Origin: CAWAPD01 sp963783865
Lineage (GTDB): Bacteria; Actinomycetota; Thermoleophilia; UBA2241
Assembly (NCBI GenBank): GCA_963783865.1
Contig: CAWAPD010000001.1
Coordinates: forward strand, 310,001 to 374,000
Length of the DNA: 64,000 nucleotides
Reading direction: 5' to 3'
Position 1 is the first letter of the stretch. Every line of letters begins with the position of its first letter. Of this stretch, positions 9,201 to 16,469 are shown piece by piece. The notes below the pieces were generated by a model that saw only the letters and a program-made list of their open reading frames with translations, searched no databases and was not told the origin of the DNA. The position numbers and the translations under genes are program-made.

Positions 9201-11648
9201 GAGACCACCCGCTGCATCCTCAGCGTGACAGACGGAGAGGTCGACCTCAGCTACGTCGGGGCAGTCGAGCGGTTCGAGGACGCCCCGCTGCTCCGGCAGC
9301 TGGTCGAGACCCGCCAGCCGGTGGCGCTCGCCTCGCGCCGGGACCCGCGGCTCACCGACTTCAGCGTCGCGTTGAGCGAGGATTGGGGCGAGCGCAGCTG
9401 GATGCAGGTGCCGATGGTGACAGGCGACCACGTGTTCGGCGTCGCGACGCTCTCCGAGACGCGCCGCGAGCGCCAGTTCTCCGACGAGGACGTGGCGACC
9501 GCGCAGACCATCTGTCAGGCGGCGGCGATCTCGCTCGCCAACGCCGACCTCTACTCCGACCTGCAGCGGACGAACCGCGAGATCGAGCTGCTGAACACGG
9601 TCGCCTCGCGGTCGGCCGCCAGCCTCGACATCCACGAGATCGCCGAGACGGCCTCGGACGAGCTCCTTCAGCTCGTGCCGGCCAGGCATCGCGCACTGCT
9701 CCTGTTCGAAGGCGAGACGATCCACACGGCGTTCGCCTCGGACCACAGGATGGAGACCCTCGAGGGGCGGCCGGTGGGCCGCCTGCGGCCGGGGCTGCTC
9801 GAGGAGCTGCGCCGGGACAGGGTCGTGACCGCAGGCCTCCCGGCGCAGCTCCCCGCCGGCCTGCCCGAGGACTGGGCCGACGGGATGCGCTCGCTGGCCG
9901 CGATCGGTCTGTTCACGGACGAGCGGCTGGTCGGGACCCTGCTGCTGCTCACCGACCAGCCGGACGCCTACCCGGGGCAGGCGCGCGGTTTCCTCGAACG
10001 CGTCGGCACCCAGCTCTCGCTGGCGATCACCAACGCGCGCCTCTACGGCGACATCAAGCGGATGCACGTGAACAACCTCAAGGCGCTCAGCTCGGCGCTG
10101 AACGCCAAGGACTACTACACGCTGGGCCACGCAGCCCGCGTGTCGGCCTACACGGTGCTGCTCGGCGAGAAGCTCGGCTGGCCCGAGGACCTGGTCCGGG
10201 CGGCAGAGGAGGCCGCCTACCTGCACGACATCGGCAAGATCGGCATCTCGGACCGGGTCCTGCTCAAGCCGGGCAAGCTCAACGCCGAAGAGTGGCAGCT
10301 CATGCGCCAGCACCCGGTGTTCAGCGCCGACATCATCGGCACGCTGTTCGACGACGACCTCGTCCTGGGGGTGCGCTACCACCACGAGCGGTTCGACGGC
10401 AAGGGCTACCCGAACGGGCTCAAGGGCAGCGACATCCCCACCGTGGCGCGCGCCATGTGCGTGGTCGACTCCTACGACGCGATGTCGTTCCAGCGGCCCT
10501 ACCGGGAGGCCCTCGACGAGGAGGAGTGCCTGACCGAGCTGCGCCGCTGCCGCGGCCGCCAGTTCGACCCGGCGATGGTCGACTCGTTCCTCGAGGTGCT
10601 TGCGGACCTGCGGCGGCAGCGCGCCGTCGCCCGCGAGATCGCGGCCGAGGCCGCTGCCCGGATCGATCCCGCCAAGCATGCACGGCTGCAGGGCCCCGAG
10701 GACGAAGCCACTCCAGAGTACGCCGAGATCGCCGGCATCCTGCGCGAGGTGCGCGACGCGCATCCGCCGACGGCGTACCTGACCACGCAGGGCCGCCTCG
10801 GGCGGCGTTACGTGCTGGTCGTCGACCCTGAGGAAGACCCGGGCGACCACTCACCGGTGGGCAGCGACATCTTCCCCGACGAGGTGCTGCAGATCCTGCC
10901 CAAGGTGCTCGCCGGCCAGGATCCCCGCGTGAACGCCCTGTACGCCGACCAGTTCGGCGTGTGGGTGACCGGACTGGCGCCGATCGTCGGCGCCGACGGC
11001 GGCATCGTGGCCGTCGTCGCCGCCGACCTGCCGCCGTTCAGCGGCGCCGAGCAGGCCGGGTTGCGCACCATGGGCAAGGAGTCGCTGACCTCGATCCTGC
11101 AGTCGGCCGCCGTCCGCTCGCAGCGCGCCGAGCTCGACGCCATCACCGACGGGCTCACCGGCCTCTACAACCACCGTTACCTGCACGAGCGCCTGACCGA
11201 GGAGGTGCGGCGCAGCGCCGAGGCCGACACGCCGCTCTCGCTGCTGTTCTGCGACATCGACGCGTTCAAGGAGTTCAACGAGCATCTCGGCCACCGAGCG
11301 GGCGACAACGCGCTGCGCGCCGTGGCCCACGCGATCGAGCAGTCGATCCGCAGCGTCGACCTGGCGGCGCGGTTCGGCGGCGAGGAGTTCGTGGTCGCCC
11401 TGATCGAGACCGACGGGCCCGGCGCCTTCGAGGTGGCGGAGCGCATCCGCGCGCGGGTCAACGAGACCTGGATCGCGCCTAGCCAGGACCCGCTGTCGGT
11501 CAGCATCGGAGTCAGCACCTTCCCGCACGACGGCGTCGTCAAGGAGGAGCTGATCGACAAGGCCGACTGGGCCATGCACGTCGCCAAGCGCCAGGGCCGC
11601 AACCGGGTGGTCGCGTTCGGGCCCGACAGGGACGAGCCGCCACAGTAG
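6243..11648 (+). CDS. Giant c-di-GMP signalling protein: MerR/BldC-type HTH, seven GAF domains, HD-GYP, Cache-like domain and GGDEF
   Basis: 1,801 residues, GTG start with GGAGGGG four bases upstream. Residues about 20-66 are a MerR/BldC-type helix-turn-helix (RVRDVAELFGVSGNTIRRW and the GGHRRY wing). Seven GAF-type repeats follow to about residue 1270, each ending in a charged connector helix. HD-GYP covers about 1277-1450 with HDIGKIG at 1328-1334 and HHERFDGKGYP at 1380-1390, so the phosphodiesterase residues are present. A Cache-like segment follows at about 1490-1610. GGDEF covers about 1635-1795 with an intact GGEEF at 1712-1716 and an RxxD inhibitory site (RSVD) at 1703-1706. No membrane segment is seen, so it is cytoplasmic. 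It should make and degrade c-di-GMP in response to several small ligands while bound to DNA. Confidence 0.9.
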   Translation: MSADPDGATRGGGSPAGGSWLRVRDVAELFGVSGNTIRRWTDDGILTSYRSPGGHRRYLRHEVVAALASRRAPRGGPPRGAGGAGDDEVVEALRRRVEALSESSQAALEMATMLSEDPASVPDLLARKLAGVAGASACEVALFVDGGLRVAAGVIDGKPAPQRVGARLREEPRRQLFARDGRRAARLTATEARDAPAAAILAERGCGSMIVVPMAVGGELLGTVELCLADDDAAEPELAVIQGFTQIASHAIRVASTVDRLERRDRTSRALFDVAGFASQSVDPDELLGVVALRLATTIGCTGCEIQTLESDALVCVIKAEGGVLVDDTRGSRYELADFPATREAIERRRPLVMTDADDPRWNELERAMFTGYGLACELWVPLYAGDEVVGGLDLYDTHGDDLLSYLDFIASVGQIVADSLVNARLINDLERQNILMAELVDLGTSVSDATDITASINGVAKRLLAAIGAENCEIYGVDGSRVVCLGGCDAHGVDEQQVGWTSDLVNYPLTAQAVASRELMVADRDDPRLTEEEAEQFDVWGYQREVVVPLVVEERVVGFLDIFDTERRDYVAYADFLRGFAPVLARSLQNAVLLRDLERRDRAQRDLVALGQDVSNAVDLDDLLRTVARRVFDNLQPTWCEISRLDGVEMVRLVSLSADGFDESDKEWRYPLSRYPDFARALAVNEAWIMRAPDDPAISDEERDWYARYGILSSVAVPLVVDGEPIATIEAEDTRQRDFGAYLDFLRSVAQLVSGAFEKGFLLEQLEHSNTELRQLVDAGLEFGASLDYDQVLESVAGKLCTATGGDCCDLYEIHGDEALGVVCVEDGVVWADFPGTTYPLEKMRLSRWMLTHLEPRIIAEIADDPDAGDYEREEWLGYGFHAGLLLPLVTGAQLIGIAGVYSATPGRFSDTTAARGLAQIAAQAMLNARLHAQIQRTARRMMLMSAASLEFASSLDFNDTVRKVATQLCAALDVPSCDINLVEGETTRCILSVTDGEVDLSYVGAVERFEDAPLLRQLVETRQPVALASRRDPRLTDFSVALSEDWGERSWMQVPMVTGDHVFGVATLSETRRERQFSDEDVATAQTICQAAAISLANADLYSDLQRTNREIELLNTVASRSAASLDIHEIAETASDELLQLVPARHRALLLFEGETIHTAFASDHRMETLEGRPVGRLRPGLLEELRRDRVVTAGLPAQLPAGLPEDWADGMRSLAAIGLFTDERLVGTLLLLTDQPDAYPGQARGFLERVGTQLSLAITNARLYGDIKRMHVNNLKALSSALNAKDYYTLGHAARVSAYTVLLGEKLGWPEDLVRAAEEAAYLHDIGKIGISDRVLLKPGKLNAEEWQLMRQHPVFSADIIGTLFDDDLVLGVRYHHERFDGKGYPNGLKGSDIPTVARAMCVVDSYDAMSFQRPYREALDEEECLTELRRCRGRQFDPAMVDSFLEVLADLRRQRAVAREIAAEAAARIDPAKHARLQGPEDEATPEYAEIAGILREVRDAHPPTAYLTTQGRLGRRYVLVVDPEEDPGDHSPVGSDIFPDEVLQILPKVLAGQDPRVNALYADQFGVWVTGLAPIVGADGGIVAVVAADLPPFSGAEQAGLRTMGKESLTSILQSAAVRSQRAELDAITDGLTGLYNHRYLHERLTEEVRRSAEADTPLSLLFCDIDAFKEFNEHLGHRAGDNALRAVAHAIEQSIRSVDLAARFGGEEFVVALIETDGPGAFEVAERIRARVNETWIAPSQDPLSVSIGVSTFPHDGVVKEELIDKADWAMHVAKRQGRNRVVAFGPDRDEPPQ

Positions 11649-11650
11649 TC

Positions 11651-11705
11651 CGGCGGGAGCGGGGGCGCTCCTGCGCCGAGCGCAGGAGCGCCCCCGCTCC
11701 CGCCG
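11651..11705 (+). terminator. 25-bp perfect hairpin after the GGDEF protein gene
   Basis: Arms 11651-11675 and 11681-11705 are exactly complementary around a 5-nt loop, starting three bases after the stop codon. It ends the giant signalling gene and insulates the nlpC-type promoter at 11744. No U-tract. Confidence 0.8.
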
Positions 11706-11743
11706 AATCCTATGGGGCAACGCTCGGGAGACCGGAGCCCCGG

Positions 11744-11887
11744 TTGAAGGCCTCCGGTCGCTATGGTAGGGTGCCCAGACCTGTGCCCCGCGCACGGGGA
11801 CGGTCCGCGAAGCAACCGGTGCGCCACCAGCGCGCCCACCTCGTGGATCCGGGCCGGCTGTCCCGGACCCCGAAAGGAGGCGACGTC
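11744..11887 (+). promoter_or_regulatory. Promoter and structured 5' leader of the NlpC/P60 hydrolase gene
   Basis: A good sigma-70-type promoter is visible: TTGAAG (11744-11749), 17-nt spacer, TAGGGT (11767-11772). Transcription should start near 11779, giving a leader of about 108 nt. It can fold into at least two hairpins: CCCCG/CGGGG at 11786-11799, and a TCCGGG/CCCGGA stem just before a perfect AAAGGAGG ribosome binding site. Actinobacterial NlpC/P60 genes are often controlled by ydaO-type c-di-AMP riboswitches. I do not recognise that core by eye here, so the leader is called only as a candidate regulatory RNA. Confidence 0.55.
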
Positions 11888-12940
11888 ATGAAGCGCAGAC
11901 CGACCGCCCTCATACTCCCCCTGTTCGCCGCCCTCGCGGTCCTGCTCGCGCTGCCGGCGACCGGCAGCGCCACGACGATCGCCCAGAAGAAGGCCGAGGC
12001 CAAGAGCCTCGAGAGCCAGCTCTCGGTCCTGAACTCACGCATGGAGGTCGCGGTCGAGGCCTACGACGCCGCCACCCAGAAGCTCGCCGACGTCCGCGTC
12101 CGCATCCACGACAACGAGAAGCAGCTGGCGATCGCCAAGTACAACCTCACGGTCGCCCGCAAGAACCTCGCCGCCCGCGCCGTGGCCATCTACAAGGAGC
12201 GCCCGACCGACCTGCTCGACGTGCTCCTCAACACCGGCAGCTACGACGACTTCGTCTCCTCGCTCGACCTGATGAACCGCCTCAACCAGGGCGACTCGAC
12301 GGTCGTCAGCTCGGTCGAGTCGCTCAAGAAGGACATCGCTCACCGGCACGAGCTGCTGGTCGCCGACCGCAAGCAGGCCGAGAAGCTCGTGGCCCAGCGC
12401 GAGGCGACCAAGCAGCAGGTCGCCGCCTCGCTGGCCGACCGCAAGCAGACGCTGGCCTCGGTCAAGCACGACATCAAGCGGATGGTCGCCGCGGCGGCGC
12501 GCGCCAAGGCGCTCGCCGCGCAGCGCGCCGCGGCGGCAGCGATGGCCGCGCCGTCCTACGTCCCGTCCGGCGTCACGTCGAGCTCGGGCGCCCACGGCAG
12601 CGTCGTCTCGATCGCCCAGCAGTACCTCGGCGTGCCGTACGTCTGGGGCGGCGCCAGCCCGTCGGGCTTCGACTGCTCGGGCCTGGCGATGTACTGCTAC
12701 GCGCAAGTCGGCATCTCCCTGCCGCACAATGCCGCCATGCAGTACGCCTCCATCACCCACGTCGCCCACGGCTCGGAGCAGCCCGGCGACCTCGTCTTCT
12801 TCGGCTACTCGACGAGCTCGATCCACCACGTGGGCATCTACGTCGGCGGCGGCTCGATGATCGACGCGCCTTACACGGGCACGGTCGTGCGCTACGACTC
12901 GGCGTTCGGCGGCGACTACCTGTGTTCGGGCCGGCCGTAG
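11888..12940 (+). CDS. Secreted NlpC/P60 peptidoglycan endopeptidase with N-terminal coiled coil
   Basis: 350 residues. A signal peptide (MKRRP then a hydrophobic stretch to about residue 24) is followed by a long helical, Lys/Glu/Gln-rich coiled coil (about 27-215), an Ala-rich linker, and a C-terminal NlpC/P60 domain (about 235-350). Catalytic Cys263 is in FDCSGL and the catalytic His is His314 in HHVGIYVGGG. The layout matches RipA/CwlO-type D,L-endopeptidases that cut stem peptides during cell separation, with the coiled coil as regulatory region (FtsEX-type activation in relatives). The start follows AAAGGAGG at ideal spacing and a long structured leader. A terminator hairpin follows the stop. 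Confidence 0.92.
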   Translation: MKRRPTALILPLFAALAVLLALPATGSATTIAQKKAEAKSLESQLSVLNSRMEVAVEAYDAATQKLADVRVRIHDNEKQLAIAKYNLTVARKNLAARAVAIYKERPTDLLDVLLNTGSYDDFVSSLDLMNRLNQGDSTVVSSVESLKKDIAHRHELLVADRKQAEKLVAQREATKQQVAASLADRKQTLASVKHDIKRMVAAAARAKALAAQRAAAAAMAAPSYVPSGVTSSSGAHGSVVSIAQQYLGVPYVWGGASPSGFDCSGLAMYCYAQVGISLPHNAAMQYASITHVAHGSEQPGDLVFFGYSTSSIHHVGIYVGGGSMIDAPYTGTVVRYDSAFGGDYLCSGRP

Positions 12941-12954
12941 GGCTTCAGTCGTGA

Positions 12955-12993
12955 GAAGGGGCGGGCGGCGCCGACGGCGCCGCCCGCCCCTTC
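12955..12993. terminator. Bidirectional hairpin between nlpC/P60 and selB genes
   Basis: Perfect 18-bp stem (12955-12972 with 12976-12993), 3-nt loop, beginning GAAGGGGCGGG and ending CCCGCCCCTTC then GTCGT. The same flanks recur in the hairpin at 18830-18880. Between convergent genes. A weaker GCCCCG/CGGGGC stem lies nearby at about 13010-13040. Confidence 0.75.
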
Positions 12994-13068
12994 GTCGTTG
13001 TGGGTCGATGCCCCGGGGGTCGCTACGCCTCGGGGCCACGGCCCGGGCGAGCGAGCGCCGGTCCGCCG

Positions 13069-15045
13069 TCAGCGCTTCGGCCGCAGGGCGCGCGCGTCGC
13101 CGCGACGCAGCGTCAGCCCCTCGCGGTCGAACAGCTCGAGCAGCGCCTGGGCGTGGCGGCGGCCGGCGCCGAGCAGGTCGCGGTAGTCGGCGAGCGTGAT
13201 CTCGGGGAGGCGCGCGAACGCCTCCACGAGGCGATCGCGCGCCTCCCCGACCGCCGCCGCCGCGAACCACAGCTCCTTCTCGGCCCGCACGACCTCGCCG
13301 CGCCCGGCGAGCACGTCGAGCACGCGTACCAGCTCGCGCCGGTCGCCGCCGAGCTCCTCGTGCAGGACGGCGAGGGTGGGCGGCGCGAAGCCGGCGGCGG
13401 CGAGGCGTTCGGCGACCCTGGCCGCCAGAGCCTCCTGCTGGTCGCTCAGGGCCGCGCTCGCGCCGGCCAGGGCATACGAGCCCTCGCGCTCCACCAGGGT
13501 GCCGTCGGCGACCATGCTGTGGAGCACCGCGGCCAGCGTCTCGGGCGCGAGCGCCGGCGCCTGGGCGGCCAGCTCGGACGGCGAGACGAACGGCTTGTCG
13601 GGGCGCTCGCGGGCGCGGCGCTCGAGCGCCGCGCCCGCGAGCGCCCCGATCCCCGCCAGCGTGCCCGCCGCGAACCAGTGGCGCCCGGCACCGGGGGTCG
13701 CGTGCCCCAGGTCGGCCGTGGTCTCCAGCTCGCCCCGCCGGCCCAGCTCGTCGAGGATCTCGAGCGCGCGACCCGGCGGCACCCCGGCCACCTCGAGGTC
13801 GGCGACCGCGACGCCGCGCTCGCCGCGCTCGCTCGCCAGCAGTGAGCAGGCGAGCGCGTCGTCGCCCTGCTGCAGGGCGCGCAGGAAGGCGAGGTGCGCG
13901 GCCCGGTCGTGCCAGCGGCCGGGCCGCACGTCGAGCACCACACCGCCGCCGATCGTCTCGACCGGCGACAGGGCGCGCAGGATGAAGCGGTCGTGCGGCT
14001 CGACGGCGGCATCGCCGTCGAGCCGCACGACCGCCCCCCAGGCCTCGCCGCCGGCAAGCTCGCGCCGCTCCAGCGGCAGGCAGCGCGCCAGGTACTGCGC
14101 GGTGCCGTGGTGCAGGCGCACGCCCTCGCCCATGCGCAGCGGACGGGCGCCCGGCAGGAGCCTGACCCAGGCGCCGAACGACCGGGTCGCGCGACCGGCG
14201 ATCGCGGGGCCGACCAGCCAGGTGCCGCGCTGGATCGCGGCCCGGTCGGCGCCGCGCAGGTTCAGGCCCACGCGGCGCCCGGCCAGGGCCACGTCGGCGT
14301 CGTGGTCGTGGACCTGGGCGCTGCGCACGGTCACACGGGCGCCGCCCGGCTCGGCCACCAGCGTGTCGCCGGCGCGCACCTCGCCGCGCCAGAGGGTGCC
14401 TGTCACCACCGTGCCGATGCCCTTGAGCGGGAAGACGCGGTCGACGGGCAGCCGCGGCGGCCCGCCGGGGCGGGCAGCCGCGGCCTCACCGGCGACCGCG
14501 TCCAGCGCCTGCAGCAGCCCGGGCAGGCCGCGCCCGTCGCGGGCGCTGACGGTGACGACCGGCGCCGCGGCGAACGGCGTGCCGGCCAGGAACCCCTCCA
14601 CGTCGGCGCGGGCCATGTCCAGCAGTTCCGGGTCGACGGCATCGGCCTTGGTCAGCGCCACGACCCCCCGCTGCACCCCCAGCAGCTCGAGGATCGCGAG
14701 ATGCTCGACGGTCTGCGGCATCACGCCGTCGTCGGCCGCGATCACGAGCAGGAACAGGTCGACGCCGGTGGCCCCCGCCACCATCGTGCGCACGAAGCGC
14801 TCGTGGCCCGGCACGTCGACGACGCTCAGGCGGCGACCCGACGGCAGCTCGAGCTCGGCGTAGCCCAGCTCGATCGAGATGCCGCGCTCGCGCTCCTCGC
14901 GCAGACGGTCGGTGTTGGTGCCGGTCAAGCGGGTGATGAGCGCGGTCTTGCCGTGGTCGATGTGGCCGGCCGTGCCCAGGGTGAGCTGCACGCCAAGGCC
15001 GCCGTGACGGCCGCCCGTCGGGGCAGGCTCGTCCCGCGAGGTCAT
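13069..15045 (-). CDS. selB: Selenocysteine-specific translation elongation factor SelB
   Basis: 658 residues. The GTPase domain starts with LTLGTAGHIDHGKTALITRL (P-loop, about residues 20-40), followed by the ERERGISIELGYAEL switch I, DVPGH and a TKAD base-recognition motif. EF-Tu-like domains 2 and 3 follow, then four winged-helix modules from about residue 400 that bind the SECIS hairpin next to the UGA codon. It brings Sec-tRNA(Sec) to the ribosome. The ATG start overlaps the selA stop (ATGA), making this the last gene of selD-selA-selB. A 48-bp perfect palindrome (13600-13647) lies inside the winged-helix half and encodes residues about 467-482. Confidence 0.95.
   Translation of the reverse strand: MTSRDEPAPTGGRHGGLGVQLTLGTAGHIDHGKTALITRLTGTNTDRLREERERGISIELGYAELELPSGRRLSVVDVPGHERFVRTMVAGATGVDLFLLVIAADDGVMPQTVEHLAILELLGVQRGVVALTKADAVDPELLDMARADVEGFLAGTPFAAAPVVTVSARDGRGLPGLLQALDAVAGEAAAARPGGPPRLPVDRVFPLKGIGTVVTGTLWRGEVRAGDTLVAEPGGARVTVRSAQVHDHDADVALAGRRVGLNLRGADRAAIQRGTWLVGPAIAGRATRSFGAWVRLLPGARPLRMGEGVRLHHGTAQYLARCLPLERRELAGGEAWGAVVRLDGDAAVEPHDRFILRALSPVETIGGGVVLDVRPGRWHDRAAHLAFLRALQQGDDALACSLLASERGERGVAVADLEVAGVPPGRALEILDELGRRGELETTADLGHATPGAGRHWFAAGTLAGIGALAGAALERRARERPDKPFVSPSELAAQAPALAPETLAAVLHSMVADGTLVEREGSYALAGASAALSDQQEALAARVAERLAAAGFAPPTLAVLHEELGGDRRELVRVLDVLAGRGEVVRAEKELWFAAAAVGEARDRLVEAFARLPEITLADYRDLLGAGRRHAQALLELFDREGLTLRRGDARALRPKR
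13600..13647. repeat. 48-bp perfect palindrome inside selB
   Basis: Two exactly complementary 24-bp arms meet without any loop at CTC/GAG (13623/13624). In the selB frame it encodes an Ala/Leu/Glu/Arg-rich stretch in the C-terminal winged-helix region. Confidence 0.9.
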
Positions 15046-16469
15046 GCCAGAGCGGCCCGCACGGCGGCCGCCAGCTCCTCGACCTCCTCGTCGCGCACGC
15101 TGCGCACGTCGAGCAGCAGCCGTCCCTCGTGGACGCGGCCCACGACGGCCGGCTCGCCCGCGCGCAGGCGCGCCGCAAGGGCGTCGGCGTCGCCGCCGGC
15201 GGGGTCGAGCGCCACGGCCGCGCTGGGCACGTCGGTGACCGGCAGGGCGCCGGCGCCGGCGCGGGCCTCGGACGAGACGACCTCGCCGGCGCCGGCCAGC
15301 TCGCGCAGGCGCTCGGCCCGGGCGCGCAGCTCCTCGAGCGGCGCGGCCAGCATCGCCAGGGTCGGCACGCGCGCGACGGCCTGATCGGGGTCGAGATAGA
15401 GGCGCAGCAGCGTGTCGAGCGCGGCCAGGCTCAGCTTGTCGATGCGCAGCGCCCGGGCCAGCGGGTGCCGGCGCATGGCGCCGATCGCCGCCGCCGTGCC
15501 GACGGCGACGCCGGCTTGCGGGCCGCCGAGCAGCTTGTCGCCGCTGAAGGTGACCACGTCGGCGCCGGCGGCGAGGCTGTCGCGCACCGCCGGCTCCTCG
15601 GCGAACAGAGGCAAGTCGGCCAGCGCGCCGCTGCCGAGGTCGTCGATCAGCAGGCCGCCGCGCTCGTGGGCCAGCGTCGCCAGCTGTCCGGCCGCCGCCT
15701 CGGTCGCGAACCCGACGATGCGATAGTTGCTCGTGTGCACGCGCAGGATCGCACGCGTGCGCTCGCCCCAGCCGCGCTCGAAGTCGCGCAGGTAGGTGCG
15801 GTTCGTGGTGCCGACCTCGTGCAGCTCGGCGCCGCTCTCGGCCAGGATGTCGGGGATGCGGAACCCGTCGCCGATCTCGACAAGCTGGCCACGCGAGACC
15901 AGCACGTCGCCGTCGCGGGAGGTGGCCGCCATGGCCAGCAGGACGGCGGCCGCGTTGTTGTTGACCACCAGGGCGTCCTCGGCCCCGGTCAGCGCGCAGA
16001 GGACGTCGCGCACGTGGTCCTGGCGCGAGGCGCGCTCGCCCAGCGACAGGCTGTACTCGAGGTCGCTGTACGAGCGCGCCGCCTGCACCACGGCGCGGAC
16101 GGCCTCGTCTGGCAGCAACGAGCGCCCCAGGTTGGTGTGAGCGACCACGCCGGCGGCGTTGATCACGCGGCGCAGCGACGGCGTCACGGCCACGGCGACC
16201 AGCCTCTCGACCCAGGGGACGAGGGCGGCGGGGCGCAGGTCGCCGCCGGCGACCTGCGCCCCGCCGCCCTCGAGGATCTCGCGCCGCAGCCGAGCGATGA
16301 CCGTGCGCACCGCCTCGACCACGACCGTGCGGGGGTACCGCTCGAGCAGGGCGGCCACGCCGGGCTCGCGCAGCACCTCGTCGACGGCCGCCAGCTCGCG
16401 CAGGGCGCCGGCGCGGTCGGGCTCCTCGGCCCGCCCGGCCTTGCCGCCCTTGTCGGCGCCCGGCGTCAC
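15042..16469 (-). CDS. selA: L-seryl-tRNA(Sec) selenium transferase SelA
   Basis: 475 residues, close to the 463 of the E. coli enzyme. It converts Ser-tRNA(Sec) to Sec-tRNA(Sec) using selenophosphate and PLP. Visible family marks are VINAAGVVAHTNLGRS, the NNNAAAVLLAM loop, LVEIGDGFRIPDI, EVGTTNRTYLRDFE, LLIDDLGSGAL, and the PLP lysine in TFSGDKLLGGPQAG at about residue 312. GTG 16469 overlaps the selD stop by four bases and is chosen because the frame upstream of it runs antiparallel through selD. The N-terminal segment at residues about 67-83 is encoded by a perfect 25-bp inverted repeat (16220-16272) in the linker before the catalytic domain. Confidence 0.95.
   Translation of the reverse strand: MTPGADKGGKAGRAEEPDRAGALRELAAVDEVLREPGVAALLERYPRTVVVEAVRTVIARLRREILEGGGAQVAGGDLRPAALVPWVERLVAVAVTPSLRRVINAAGVVAHTNLGRSLLPDEAVRAVVQAARSYSDLEYSLSLGERASRQDHVRDVLCALTGAEDALVVNNNAAAVLLAMAATSRDGDVLVSRGQLVEIGDGFRIPDILAESGAELHEVGTTNRTYLRDFERGWGERTRAILRVHTSNYRIVGFATEAAAGQLATLAHERGGLLIDDLGSGALADLPLFAEEPAVRDSLAAGADVVTFSGDKLLGGPQAGVAVGTAAAIGAMRRHPLARALRIDKLSLAALDTLLRLYLDPDQAVARVPTLAMLAAPLEELRARAERLRELAGAGEVVSSEARAGAGALPVTDVPSAAVALDPAGGDADALAARLRAGEPAVVGRVHEGRLLLDVRSVRDEEVEELAAAVRAALA
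16220..16272. repeat. 25-bp perfect inverted repeat inside selA
   Basis: Arms 16220-16244 and 16248-16272 are exactly complementary with a 3-nt loop. It encodes a Gly/Ala/Val-rich linker of SelA. Confidence 0.9.

Noticed and set aside
6447..10850. A 1,467-codon open frame on the minus strand opposite the giant signalling gene
   Set aside because: It has no recognisable domain, is Arg/Ala/His-rich as expected of an antisense frame in G+C-rich DNA, and the plus-strand frame shows a complete series of conserved domains.
11779..11887. Calling the NlpC/P60 leader a c-di-AMP (ydaO) riboswitch
   Set aside because: The gene context fits, but the conserved core could not be matched by eye, so only a candidate leader is reported.
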